A stretch of DNA of 64,000 bases from Plectrocnemia conspersa (lineage: Eukaryota; Arthropoda; Insecta; Trichoptera; Polycentropodidae), in the NCBI GenBank assembly GCA_009617715.1, contig VTFK01000126.1, forward strand, positions 372,001 to 436,000, read 5' to 3'. The number at the start of each line of letters is the position of its first letter. Position 1 is the stretch's first letter. This document shows positions 21,013-33,330 of this stretch, piece after piece. The notes under the pieces are model-generated. The model made no database searches, was not told the DNA's origin, and saw only the letters and a list, made by a program, of their open reading frames with translations. Position numbers and translations under genes: made by a program.

Positions 21013-23157
21013 AAAAATTATTTCGGGATAGATTAGAGACTGTTTTTTCAAGATTTCCCACTAAGAATAAGCACATGAAATTGAATGTATCATTTATTTA
21101 TTTTTCTTAGCGAAAATATAATTTAACTTAAAGGCGCTAGTGAAATTATATCATTGTAACATATACACTAATTACAAATTTTGACTATGTTTTAATTTAC
21201 ATCTCCAAGTAGTTTTGTTGATTTGAATAATTTACATAAAGCTATTAATATAACTAGTAAAAACACACAAAATTAATGAGGTATTTTTTATATTTTATTT
21301 ACCGCGTTTGATTAAAATCGGCATTAAAAATCACTCGTTCATCCTATTTATTTCACTCTCAATAAAATAATCCTATACATACAGCTTTGTACTGAACTAA
21401 TTAAATCCTAGCGTTCGCTCGTTTTGAGAAAAGCAAATATATCTGTTTCAAAATAAAAGGCGTCGTTTGAACGATTCGACAAAATAAATTAAACAAGTTT
21501 GCTTTTGCCAGAGTGAAAAATTGCCCAACGGCAATAAATCAACCGGACCAATAATAAAATGTAACGCAGATTGATTGATTAATCATCGTTTCACGATACA
21601 AACAATGGCGATGTTTTAATAATTGATTTTATAAATAATGTTTTTTTTTTATACTGTATTATAACAGCGGCGCTCGTTAATAATCGCATTATAAAATAAC
21701 ACAATACACAACGCCACACAATGCCAAGTACGGCTTAAAGCTTAACGTGAAAGCCTTGAAAGCCTTTCAAAGGATCGAATAACAGCTACGATCAAAGATG
21801 GATATATTTTCTGTTATACAAAAAGCACATATTATATTTTAAAATCGGTTTCTCACACTTCAAAATTTAAATATATTTATTTTTTATGCGGATGAAAGTG
21901 ACTTATCTAACACATTAAATATAAATGTGAATAATCCAAAATAAAATTGCTTTAACCAGCTCCATATAATAATTGTAAATGAGAAAATTTAAATTTTTTT
22001 TTTGCCACAGATGCTTAACTTTTTGGAATAGTAACATATATTATTTTTTATTGATCGTCGCAAATACAACTTGTACGACTTAAGCACGTTTTAAGAGATG
22101 AACACTAAGAAAAGCTCAATGATCTGCATCCAGGTGATTACTACTGTGACGCCTGTAAGTCCTCGGAGATTGTAGAAGCACCAAATATTTAGTTTAGAAT
22201 CCATGCAAGAATCGCCATTTTTTAGTTGCAACACCTATGTAAATTAATTGAGTCAAATACATATTTTGTGAAAAAATGTTGCTGTTTAGTCTTTAGTAGT
22301 TTATTTAATTTTTAACCCTAAATTAACGATTATTACTTGTTTTGTCATTTAAACTTTTTACCGCGATGCTTATTTGGCGCGAGTGCTCCCCCAGCGCGTC
22401 TGATATTTTTATTGATTATTTATTGACTGAATTTCTAGTGCTTATTATTTTTAAGAAAATTACAGAAAGTCACTAATAAAATTGCAGAAAAAAAAATTGT
22501 TTGTAGCGCTGTACGTCGAAATTTGCACAACTAAATAAATGATTTACTTTTCATGTATGTATTTCACTACATATTATTAATTATGGTGTTATAGTTAAAT
22601 AAGTTTCGTTAAAAACATGCAATATGCTTCGCGTTTGTGATTCCGTTGCCCATCATATAATGGGTTCTCGCGTTAAAAGGTTAAATAAATAAATAAATAA
22701 ATTACCAGGCGTGACTAAAGCCTCGTCAAAACTAGATTATCAAACACAAACTACGCGTTCAATTTGGCTGATGATTGATATACTCAATACCAACGAAGAT
22801 AATAAAACGAGATTAACGAATAGCGTTTGAAATACAAAATATTCTTGAAATTTATTTAATACACCTTGTAGATACATAATTTTTGGGACAACCAAATACC
22901 ACTGTGACGAAATTAGTCACAAAAGACTTGCTAGAAGGATTTCAAAAAAATATTTAATACATTTTATAAGAAGTAATTTTTACTTCGTTGACATGGCCAT
23001 TTGTATTTATTAGTATATTCAAAATTGATAAAAATTGCGATTCAAGTAGACACTAAAGCTTGGATTACACATTTCATAGAATGACAACGTTGATAATTTT
23101 AAACAATTTAGAATCTACCGTTAAACAGATGCTGGCGCTAATAAGTTTAATTAAAGA
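21013..23157. other. No gene seen
   Basis: AT-rich with short moderate-GC pieces at 21300-21780. At about 22128-22185 the plus strand reads LHPGDYYCDACKSSEI, a Cys-x2-Cys pair in a coding-like context, but neither neighbours nor a full zinc-finger pattern support a gene. Confidence 0.4.
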
Positions 23158-23830
23158 CCACCGAGAGCGAACCCGGGCCCTGGGAAAACAATGATTCCGA
23201 GCCTCATAACAAAAATGGCATTTTATGTATTTTTTAACATGGTAATATAATTTTCTGAATAAATAATAATAGGTGCAAGTTAACTCTTTCAATGCTATAA
23301 ATAAAAATAAATTAGCCATTTTCTGAAATTATATTTTATGTAAAATATTTTATTAGGCATTTAAAATTATTAAAAATATTTACTCATAATATTTACTTGA
23401 TAATTAGTCATGTTTTTTGACTGCTCAGTGTTGCCATATAGTAAATTTCGAAGTCGCTCGATTATCAAGCGGTTTATATTAAGACTTTTTATAAGAATAT
23501 TACGAGTGAAAATTGAATAAAGCACATCTAAACCAAATTTTGGTCAATAGAAGAGCGCAAAAAACAATTATCACTTCTCAGAAGGCAAAAATTCACGTCA
23601 AAACCAATAAAACCGCGCCGTCGCCGTCGCAGTGGGAACGGCGCGGTTTTATTGCTTTTGACGTGAATTTTTGACTTCTGAGAAGTGATAATTGTTTTTG
23701 CGCTCTCCTATTGACCAAAATTCGGTTTGAATATACTTTGGTCAGTCCACATAGTAATATCGGTGAGAACAGCTATCATATTTTTAAAACATAGTGTAAT
23801 ATACAGACATGGCATACCTCTACGTAACTG
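23158..23830 (+). mobile_element. Family B foldback element, copy 2
   Basis: Starts within the family's first bases (ACCACCGAGAGCGAACCCGG), lacking the leading CAGGGCC. It runs through the AT-rich body and CTGCTCAGTGTTGCCATATA to a palindrome at 23530-23728 and a short tail containing AGCTATCATATTTTTAAAAC. It follows copy 1 closely except for small deletions, including the outer GTCAAAAGCAATAAAAT motif. Confidence 0.75.
23530..23728. repeat. 199-bp palindrome in family B copy 2
   Basis: Arms AAACCAAATTTTGG...GCAAAAATTCACGTCAAAA and the inverted counterpart surround the GC-rich centre CCGCGCCGTCGCCGTCGCAG, TGGGAACGGCGCGG. The centre differs from that at 4800-4864, while the arms are nearly the same. 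Confidence 0.85.
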
Positions 23831-25729
23831 TAGTATGTATACCCTACTTTGGAGACAACAATATCAAGTCTGGTTCTGCTCTAAAATATCATCATTAGTC
23901 AGATGATAGAAGATTGGAAAGGACGCTAAACTTTTTAAATATATTAAAATATTTTCTCAAGGGTATATATTAAGCATTCTGGTTTCTCGATATATCTTAT
24001 CAAGATATGTTTTAAAGGACGCAAATAATCACAGGACCAGAACCAATCGATCTATTTCGATTGAGCGTCAAATTTTAATGGAATTTTGAGCTCACGTGTT
24101 CACACTTAAATCGTAAAAAAGTTGTCAATAACAGCTGTTGCTACTTTACATTTTCTATATTTTCAGCAAGATAAAGATGAACATTTTTTTGGTCTTTAAA
24201 AAAAACGAGAGTCAAGTTTGCCGACAAGCAAATTCTATGAAATAACTCTGTAATAAGGCCCCATACATTTCTAGAAACTGCTGATTTCCATGCAGAGTGA
24301 TTTTTCTTATCTGAATATTATTGTAGTACTACTCTTAGGCCGATTAGAGTAAAATATTTTTTGCCATTAAAATACTTTCGATAATTATTAAAAGCTTACA
24401 ATAAAGCATGCATAATTTTAAATATCTTTTCTTATGCAGCGGTATAAAAAAATACGATTGTAAAACATTTAAAAATATTTGTACAAATTTAATTTTCTAC
24501 AAAAAAAGGCTCAATGAAAAGTTTTAAAAAATAAGAATAGTCGATTTGGTATTTTTTTCGAGAAATTCTTGAGAAGAAACACTAGTATATATGTTGAAAG
24601 ACACCTATACATAATTTATTTTGATTAAGTACTTCAGTAAGAAATTTATTTTTGCCACTACAACCAAAACAACCCTTTCGTTTCCGAATTTAAATAAATG
24701 AGAGCTTTACTGAACTCGCACCAAGTGGAGCAATGCCAAATTGACCAAAACGACCATTTAAAAGACATACATAGAAAAGCATCTGCTTTCCTACGTCCGT
24801 CCGATCTGGTCCAACTAAATAAGAGTTCAAAACGATATTCTATTACCAATAATAAAATAAATACGAGTGACAATAAAATATCGCGAGCCGGATTCAGACC
24901 ACGAGCCGTAGTTTAGAGCTGGTTTAGTAAAGTTTAACGCTAATTTTAAAAGCACATATCTATTATACAATACCATGATTTTTTTTTAAAATAATTATAA
25001 AATTTTTAAACATATATTAAAAAAAAATTAAATAGAAAAGGGACGAATCGAGCAACCTATCTATATTTTGATACATTTAAAAATCCGTAATTTAAACTTG
25101 CCTAATTTATTTTTAACAAGCGATTCTAATTAAGCGTTTGAAACGAAAACGTCTACAAATCGAATTAAAAGCTTTGGGTGTATGTGCCTGCGTACCTACC
25201 CTAAAAAAGTTTCGCGTTTTTCGCCGTAAACTTTTTTTATGTTTCGAGCGTTTCGGACCGGTGCCCAAGTCTCACGTTCGCTCGCAGCGTTACGTGGCAA
25301 AATAAAACATTTGGCAAAGTAAAAATTGTTTTAGGCCATGTTTGCGCTGAGGGTCGAACGTTCGACGCTTGTGGCCAAAAAGTGTCGATGGGCAGTTTCG
25401 AGTTGATTATTGCACGAGCGAAACTCACTCGACGTGGGGAAAAAATACGAGAATTTTTTTGGTACGTTTTATCGTATTTTTTTTTATCTCAACCTACGCA
25501 TATTGGAAATATAAAAATGATTATATATAAGGTAATCTGAAAGTGAATGTCGTTTTCATAATGAAGCGAAAATATGTCATTTAAATGTTTATTTTTATGA
25601 TTAAAAATATAATTTATTTTTAAAGATATAACCTAACCTTTAATAATAATGACTTTCATTTAAACTATTCTGTAACCCTATTTTCACGTGATCTGCATAT
25701 ATATTTTCTGTATTGCATCGATTAAAATT
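23831..25729. other. No gene; GC-elevated pocket 25190-25440
   Basis: A 72-codon plus-strand frame at 24698-24916 has fairly balanced composition (QCQIDQNDHLKDIHRKASAF) but is not recognised and has a competing minus-strand frame. The pocket at 25190-25440 is GC-elevated and non-coding as far as can be seen. Confidence 0.35.
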
Positions 25730-25965
25730 ATTGCTAGTCGAAAAGAGCAAGATCTATGAATTATGGTGGATGAGATAAAACTTTCAAGCCAAGTTTTTAG
25801 ATTTTATTGACAGTCAATTTCGTTACATAGGGATGCACATATCGTGTTTAAATATTTTTAACAATTTAGCTGACTACAAAATAAGCTTCATGTTATTGTT
25901 TGGCCATGTTTAAGAGTTTCGTATTACACAATCCGTTTGCAATCCCACCATACATACAAAGTAAT
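25730..25965 (-). pseudogene. Mariner transposase fragment
   Basis: Read on the minus strand, the fragment has a block like the mariner YETLKxGQTIT region (YETLK-like, shifted), then HD-MCIP corresponding to HDNARPH, then LGLKVLSHPP and DLALFD, matching the mariner LGWEVLPHPPYSPDLAPSD. Stops and frameshifts interrupt it. Both ends are missing, so only about 75 residues of the roughly 340-residue protein remain, covering the second and third catalytic Asp. A second, independent mariner piece lies at 52860-53110 on the same strand. The motif order is diagnostic of mariner (DD34D) rather than Tc1. No TIR was found. Confidence 0.75.
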
Positions 25966-27563
25966 TTTTTACAGTGAGTCCAGGGTTCAAGGTAGAATTT
26001 TTTTACTTGTTTTTTGAATAATCACTGTACTTTTGTAGTTAGTTTTTTTTCTAAACAACATAAAAATAGTAATTAAATAAAAAATACTATACTATTTTTG
26101 GTTAAATTCACACTAAAAACACATTTATATTACTTAAAAAATCAATATTTATATAAAAAAGCTTTGACTCTGATCAATCAATAAATCATAAAAATGAAAA
26201 TAAAATATATTATTATAAAAAAGTCTACAATAAGAAAAATGATAATTTTTCGATTAAAAAATACGGTGAAAATTTATTACTACACTATATCCATTTAATA
26301 TAAAAAAAAATCTACTTCAATAAAACTGTAATTTATGTTTTTAGCTTTGATATATTATTATATAGTTATTATTCGTAAGCACTCCAATTATTGCTTATAC
26401 ATATTTACCTACAACTAAATAATGTAATATAATATCATATTCCGATTCCTGGTACAGGGTAATGCTATTTTAATGCACAAGCAGTTGTTTGCTTTATTTG
26501 TTTTACTTTAGCTTTCGTTGCTTGGCTTAAAGTTTCCTTTTATATTTACCGTTCGCGAACTATTCTCGGTTGTTTGTATACAACGACTTTCAAAGATCGC
26601 TTTCGCGTGTAAGCTGTGCCTCTTTAAATATTTCTTCAGTACGACAAACAGTACAGAAAATTACGAAAACTTATGTATAATAGAACTAACAGTAGATTAC
26701 ATTTTATTTTTAAGGCAAAATTGTAATTTACATGACTCCCGACGTAACGTTCCAGAGATTAGCATTGATAAATGCAATTTTAAAATACATAAAGAGCTCC
26801 AATCTCTCATGGCAAAATACTTTTTGTTCGTTGGATGAAAAACATGGTCTCATAATATATTCCGAGGGGAAAAAAATTGAAAAATGAAAGCGTTTGCATG
26901 CAAAGGGAGCTTTTTTGCCAAAAGCTTCGACGACTATAAGGCGCCATTCATCATCGGGGATCTGGCGGTGATTGGTTATTTTTTTCCGTAACGAAAGTTC
27001 GAAAGCTTCTGATTTTCTCGCTCGTTATTAAGCGGAAAATTGGTAAAAAATCGCATAATCAGTGCTATACGAGCATCATTTGCATAATAAGCTAATTTTC
27101 AAAGGATTTTTGAATTTACCACATAAATACGTGTATATTGTATTATTTTAACATCAAGAAAATTATCTGCTGATTTTTTTTCCTGTTCAGCAATTCATAT
27201 CAGATTTGGCTTTGATAGATCAAGAAATTATTTATTTATATTTCCCACAGTATTTTTTTACCTTTGTCTTAAATTAGCTACAGTGCATTTTTACTGCAGT
27301 TATAACAGTTAATAATCAGCTAGGGCGATATCTGAGAAATATATTTTAAAATAAAATATATTTAGCTAATTTTATTTCAACTTTTAGAACAGACAAAAAT
27401 ATTTTTTTTGCATTATAAAAAATGTTATTTTTGCAGTAGGATAACATTTTAATTTTCTACGTAATAAAAACATGTCGTGTTTATATATGTATTTATTTTA
27501 AATGAATGTGATCATTAGCACATGAAAAATGATAAGTAACTTTAAGATTTATTTAATATATGT
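25966..27563. other. No gene; GC-elevated pocket 26860-27060
   Basis: AT-rich apart from a modest pocket at 26860-27060. A 106-codon plus-strand frame at 26518-26838 is not recognised and its composition is what AT-rich DNA gives by chance. Confidence 0.4.
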
Positions 27564-27571
27564 AAATACAC

Positions 27572-27745
27572 CAGGCGCGTACCGTGAGATACTTTCCCTT
27601 TCGCTCGCTCGCATGTTAAGCGACGAGAGTGAGTGAGAGATAAGGGGATGCGTTACATGCGTTCCGCACGCCCTTATCTCTCACTCACTCTCATCACTTA
27701 ATACGCGATCGAGCGAAAGAGAAAGTATCTCAATATACGCGCCTG
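27572..27745. mobile_element. Family C foldback MITE, copy 2 (hAT-like)
   Basis: A 174-bp element starting CAGGCGCGTACCGTGAGATA and ending in the inverted complement (CAGGCGCGTATATTGAGATA read inward). The TIRs run for about 75 bases to the centre, so the whole unit folds into one hairpin. It is flanked by AAATACAC (27564-27571) and ATATACAC (27746-27753), an 8-bp duplication with one mismatch. CAGG ends plus an 8-bp TSD indicate a hAT-type non-autonomous element. Other copies: 6999-7160 and the fragment at 8430. Confidence 0.88.
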
Positions 27746-27753
27746 ATATACAC

Positions 27754-30167
27754 CTAGGTGCATAATGAATTTTTGTGATATTTTTTATAAATTAGTATCA
27801 AGTATTTTTATTGAACTAAGTTAGTATATGTATCATCTGAATACATACATATATACTTCTAACGAACATGCAAATTAAAAAAAACATATTTATGAATAGC
27901 TAATATGTTTACCATACTATTCGACATTCAATTGAAAGTAAACCTAATAAACAAAGAAAAGACATAAGGATAATGCAAAATTATCGAAACACAGAGGATC
28001 GTATTTCGATTCCGAATCGATGTATCCTCGGGGTGGTATAAATATTTATAAGGCGACCAGGGACTCGGGCAATTATCCCTTACGACCTCGCAGCAGGGTC
28101 CAGGCGTGCGAATAAGCCGAAGATTGTTTACGTCACAGGGTTAACCGAAAGTGTTTGACGAGGGCACAAAGTTCCCATCCGCTCGTTAGACTCTGCCCAA
28201 GAGGTCGTTACAACCGGATGCCGGGCGTTATTTAACGGATAACAGCGCCGTTCTGACGATGCAGCGTCTTCTGAACTTTAAGAGCGAACGAAAAACTTTA
28301 CACAGTGTCTTGAGAAATTTGAAATTGATGAGAGCTATGATCGAAATCAAAGGACGCGGCCAACAAAGGGTTTAATATCACCGTCTTTGAGGCTGTTTAT
28401 AAATGACTTGGGGACAATCAGGTTGACCTTTGAGTCGGGTTCAGGATAGCGCTTCTCGGGTTTTGTTAGCAAAGCGATTTTAAAGCGGCTTATTAAAGCT
28501 TTGTTTAATTAACTAGTATTCAGTTTGATGTATTACCTATGTACATTATTCAAATTAGGCGATATCCAGCATAAATTGTGATTGGATCAATATATCATTA
28601 TTTATTTATAAATAGGTATATGATAAATCACTAAGGCATATTATCTTTAAATAATTTTATTATTACTACATAAATTAGTTTTAAGAAAAAGAGTAAATAA
28701 ATATAAAACATCACTATGTAAATTATTTCGTTTTTTAACTTTGAAATACCGGTATAGATTCAATGAAAATACTGGTGTTTAACAATTATTAATCTAATCA
28801 ATTTCTCATTAATTACGGTAAAATGTCATTATTTGTCAGTCATGCCCCCCATACAATTGAGATTTTTGAAAATGTCTATCTACTTGTAATTGATAACGCA
28901 ATAAATGGATGTTTGCTCGCGTCTTTAAGAAAATATAAATAAATTATGTATTTTGTGCTTATATAAATATTAATATTAGGGGTACCCAAAAGAAAGAACG
29001 TTTTTCATATTCTAGCATCTTAGTTTAAAAGGAAAATATTTTTAATAGTTTACTTAGAAGTAATTAAATATAATACTTTTCAAATATATTTAGGCTTATA
29101 TTTCAATTTGCATTAAGGTAAAATTGCTATATCTTGTTATTTTTCTTTTAATTAAATTTCGACCTTGTAATTTTTATTACATTTTTTTTTTAAATTAAAT
29201 TTAGATTCTAATGTTTTTAATAACACTGAAATATATTAGTTGATATGAACATTTTTATAATAAACATGCTATAGCTAATTATATTATTATAAAACCATTA
29301 AATAAATATATAAATAGTGGATTTGATAATTACATGTAAATTTTCTATAGTATTAGTAATCTACTGAAACTCAATTCCCATAAAAATAAGCTTTGTAGAG
29401 TGTTTTTCTCCGAAAGTAAATAATATACATGTCATAAATCATAATATTTTTTACGAAAAAAAAATACGGGCTTATAATATATTTATAAGTTCTATACATT
29501 TTCTTAAAAATTGTAATATTTTGTATTTTTATTTATCGCTTATTATTTACAATTTGCATTAAATTTTAATAAGCATTTGTAACGATATCGCTATTTTTAT
29601 GTACACAAAAAATACAACACTGGGTTTTGCGAAGCTTTTTTTTATGTCGGGCGTGTTGGAGAATGTTATTTTGCGATTATCGAACTCACTAATTGAAGTT
29701 AAAAGTAAAGTTGTAATTAATCCTCCGTTCTAGGGATAATATATTAAGGCTTATTTCAGATCGGTAAAAAAATAAATCGAATGAAATTTAAAAATACAAT
29801 GGAATACAAACTATTTTTTTTGCCATACTGAATTGATCGAAATAATGTAATAATCCATCAATCAGTGTTTATATTTTTCGAGAAATGAGAAATTGATACA
29901 AACTTCTCGAGAATACAAGATTATTGTAATATACAATATGTATTTATATTACTACAGTAATATTTGTATAAATATTTTTTTTAATTACAAATTTCCCATT
30001 ATAACTCAATAAAAACATTTTTAAAAAATAATTAAATAAACAGTTATGATGTACACATAAAATAGATAAGCACTATCCCACATATATTTTTATAACTCCT
30101 CATAGCTATCATTGAAAACATTCTTGTGTATGGCAAGTTTGTTGAGAAGCTTAATGTTCGCAATTCT
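27754..30167. other. No gene; GC-elevated island 27990-28520
   Basis: The island 27990-28520 is one of the strongest GC contrasts in the window, yet has no open frame above 60 codons on either strand. This suggests conserved non-coding or regulatory DNA rather than an exon. From 28520 to 30167 the sequence is an AT desert with nothing recognised. Confidence 0.45.
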
Positions 30168-30206
30168 CTAGGTCATCCCGAGGCCCGCGGGCCGCATGCG
30201 GCCCAG
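30168..30206 (+). repeat. hAT-terminus-like GC tract
   Basis: CGAGGCCCGCGGGCCGCATG followed by CGGCCC resembles the GC-rich subterminal tract of hAT elements that encode BED-finger transposases. It lies about 300 bases upstream of the hAT relic that starts near 30520, so it is probably the 5' end of that element. The exact terminus and TSD are unclear. Confidence 0.5.
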
Positions 30207-30842
30207 TCATTACACAAAAACGGCACAAAATAAATATTCAAAGAAGGATAGAAATTCGAAAATGCTGTCATCTTCGTATTCAGAATATTCAATTACAAAT
30301 CTACAGGAATAAACTGTTTTATGGCAGGGTCCGAGTAACCAAATCCCCGTTTTTTACTTTTCACAATTATTCATAAGCCATAGATACAAACTAATATAAA
30401 ATAACACAATACAAACTAAACCAAATAAACAGTAAATAATTTTATTTTATGTGATTCAGTAAAATTGTACTTTTAATGTATTTTATTGCTATTTTCTATT
30501 AGGGTTATTATATGCATTATATCTGGAACGAAGAAGAGAAAATTAAAAAAAAAAGAAAAGAAGAAAACAGACAGTTCCAAAGTGAATGAAAATAATTGTA
30601 TTTTTTCGTTTAGATAAAAGGCAATGCTGTTTAATTTGTCGTGGCTCTACTTCAATATTAAATTCATACAATTTAAGACATTAACAAAAACATAAGGATT
30701 TAAAACGAATGGAAAATAAAATTACAAATAACTAAGGCAAGTCTGGCTGCAGAACAAAACGCATTTTATAAGCAATGCCAGCACGCGAATATCACATTTT
30801 ATTGGAAAAAATGAAGCCATTTTCGGATGGTGAATACATTAA

Positions 30843-30877
30843 AAAATGCATTATCGCTGCAAGCGATAATGCATTTT
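30843..30877. repeat. Perfect 16-bp-arm hairpin in the hAT relic
   Basis: AAAATGCATTATCGCT, loop GCA, then the exact inverted complement. The left arm is transposase coding sequence (KCIIAA region), so the right arm looks like a local inverted duplication within the gene. Confidence 0.9.
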
Positions 30878-31537
30878 AGAAGAAATTAGAAGAAAATTAA
30901 TTTATTAGAAGAAATTGCTCCAGAAAAATCAACTTATCACATCAAATTTTAGCGTAAGGAATTAATAAGATTTTAAATGAAATTTATTGTTGTTTGAACA
31001 TGGCTTCTAAGTTTGTGTATTTTTCACTAGCTTAAAATATTAAGGATACGGCACAACTTTCCATTTTTATTTGTGGCGTGAATATTAGAATTAATGGGAC
31101 TTCAAAATTTTTCGATGTTATGAGTTTAAAAGATATAACTACTGGATAAAAATATGAACCGATCTTGCATAAAACGAATGCATGACTATAGATTGAAATT
31201 TACAAATCCATGTAACTGGGATTACAGCTTCAATGATATGCAAGAATATTGGAGATGTTAAATTAATTCTTGAGCATAAATATGCCATAATAAAAACTCA
31301 AAATCTTTCGAGTTTTTCATTTGCCATTGTATTTTGCACTTTGAAAATGTATGTGGTTACGTTTTTAGTATGAATCATGTAATATTAGTTGTTGTTAAAT
31401 AAAACACAATACTTTGAAGCATCGTTAGTATCAAGATTATATTCAAGAAATGGAATCTTAGTACGTTTTACTTTTTTACTCATAAATTCGATTACAGAGT
31501 CGCGGAAAATGCTTAAAAATATTTTAGAATAAATTCT

Positions 31538-31575
31538 AAATAAATTTCTTTAATTATAATTAAAGAAATTTATTT
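31538..31575. repeat. Perfect 38-bp palindrome
   Basis: AAATAAATTTCTTTAATTA is followed at once by its inverted complement with no loop. It lies inside the hAT relic. Perfect loop-free palindromes of this size usually arise by local inverted duplication. Confidence 0.9.
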
Positions 31576-32000
31576 TCAAAATTTTTATGGATGAAAATTA
31601 TCAGAATTTTCCTAAATTATTCAATGAACAATGCCTTTTAAATTTATGTTTCCTTATGACAATAAACTTAAATGAGCTTCAAGGTTAAAACAAATTGATC
31701 ACAGATGTTATCAAAATATAAAAGCTAAGAGTCTGTTAAAGTTAGAAAAATACAGTGCAGTTTTAATTATTGCATAAATTAATAAGTAACAATTTTTTTT
31801 TAAATATGCGCAAGAAATTACTAATTTATTTCAAGAATTTAAGAAGAGAATTTTATATTTAAAGAATTACGACAATATGTGCATTTGACATTATTATGGG
31901 AGCAACTCAATAAATTTGCAGATAGTCATTAGATTTCTAGTCATACTTTAAATTAAAATATATTTTTAAGACCGATGGAAAAAAACAGTTTTATAAGAAA

Positions 32001-32404
32001 TATCTCTGTAATGATAAATTCTCAAAATTAAAAAAAAAACGGTATAAGCATTACAGCTGCAATTAAAAATAAAATAATAAGAAAAATATTATTGCGCTCA
32101 AAACAATCTCTGAAGAATTAAATCATTTTAAATATGTATTTTTCATTCCTAATATTTTGTATAAATTATAATGGTTACAAACCAATTATTTATAGCTTAA
32201 TAATATGTATGTTTAAATGCCTCTATGATTTTTTTATATTAACGATTTATAAAAATATCCGTTTATAATAGAATATAATTTGCACTCACCAAATTTTTCG
32301 GCGTCCTTTTTCTGCTTACCACTGTCACAGACACATTTATTTTATCATTACACTTATAAACCTCACTATCATTTTTATTATTTACACTTTTTATTTATTT
32401 TAAT
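32001..32404. other. Spacer between the hAT and piggyBac relics
   Basis: AT-rich, with pyrimidine- and A-rich tracts near 32340-32450. The expected hAT 3' terminus was not found. Confidence 0.4.
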
Positions 32405-33330
32405 ATTTTTTGATACGTATAAAAACACAAAAAAACACACACAACACACGGAATTTCACAATTTCTACACATGTATGCTGTATCTCTCCTTATTCCATGT
32501 GTAGAGCAAACACGACATTTTCTTCTCACTATTTCTTCACACTTTTTATTTTTAATGGCGGATGGTATAATAGCTTATCCGAAAGCCTTTCTGGTGGATC
32601 GACAACACAGACACTGCAAGATGTGGTAGAAATTGGTGAAATGTCTGCAGGATCAATAGATTCCACTGTATTCTGCATCCAGCCTCACTCGAAAGATCTT
32701 TGAATTTAATTTTGACGTTACGATTCAAATTTTGATAGACACTGAACGAATAAAACAATGCGCATTGAATTAAATGAAAAACAACATTTTTTGTTTATTC
32801 TATTGTTTTTTTCGAATTATTAGGTTACTATGATACATAGGTATTGATCGGCACCATCAACACTTCATATATTAATCCATTAAATATTGAGGCTTATATA
32901 TTATAAGGCTGGTCGTTCTGTTTTTTTCCCGTGTCTATCATCTGGCTGTTATGTAAAGTAAATATCATTCTGAAATCTCTCTTCTTATTTGTTTTCCAAA
33001 TTTGGATAAGCGTTTTACCTTTTCCGCCATGTTTCATCTGTAGGGGCCTTAATTTTATATTTTTGAGATTCTGGAACAATCCGAAAAAATAGGGGTAAAA
33101 ATAAATGTTTTGTGAGTAAAACGCTATTTTAAAAAATTGTCAGCATAAACACGGTATCACTTGTCCAGATATGGGTTTAGTACTTTCATCGCCTTGTTTA
33201 CTAATCTTCCTGCATTTTTAAATTACAAATATAACCGGTTTATGATTCGTAAAGCATTCTATTCAACATTCCATATTTTATTGAGGACTGAATACCTGAA
33301 AAATAAGTCTATTTTAATTAAAACCACTAT
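32405..33330 (-). pseudogene. piggyBac-family transposase relic
   Basis: Read on the minus strand from about 33330, the order is that of a piggyBac transposase. TGYICNLKM matches the family's SKTGY-type block; LVNKAMKVLNPYLDK, then TVFM and DNF-like NF, match the catalytic Asp block (DNFYTS). RPLQMKHGGKGKTLIQIW and MIFTLHNSQMIDTGKK match the W-K-D-K-R-x-V, S-T-x-H-N region. SVDGADQYL corresponds to MGGVDxxDQ, with later residues like RNLN, KFKDF. Then comes VDPPERLSDKLLYHP and a cysteine-rich C-terminal finger, degraded. Stops and frameshifts occur throughout. About 310 of some 550-600 residues are covered; the N-terminal part is missing or unreadable. No TTAA-flanked terminus was identified. 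Confidence 0.78.

Larger units (their letters stand above)
30520..32000 (+). pseudogene. hAT transposase relic, GTF2IRD2-like
   Basis: A degenerate hAT transposase with an N-terminal BED zinc finger. In order: a Lys-rich start; CLICRGSTSILNSYNLRH with a second QKHK (Cys-x2-Cys and His pair of the BED finger, about 30625-30700); KPFSDGEYIKKCIIAA (30811-30865); IKDTAQLSIFICGV and VMSLKDITTG (31040-31150); a block like CIxHxExxCxK with MNHVILVVVK (31310-31400); and LNLCFLM, LNELQG, NKLITDV (31635-31715), matching the family's NLKLQGKNQLITDM. The order and spacing are those of GTF2IRD2-like or FAM200/ZBED-type transposases. Many stops and frameshifts make it a dead copy. A 35-base hairpin at 30843 interrupts the frame after KKCIIAA. 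Its GC-rich 5' tract is at 30168. Confidence 0.8.

Noticed and set aside
22128..22185. Cys-x2-Cys phrase HPGDYYCDACKS resembling part of a zinc finger
   Set aside because: No second metal-binding pair and no flanking exon structure.
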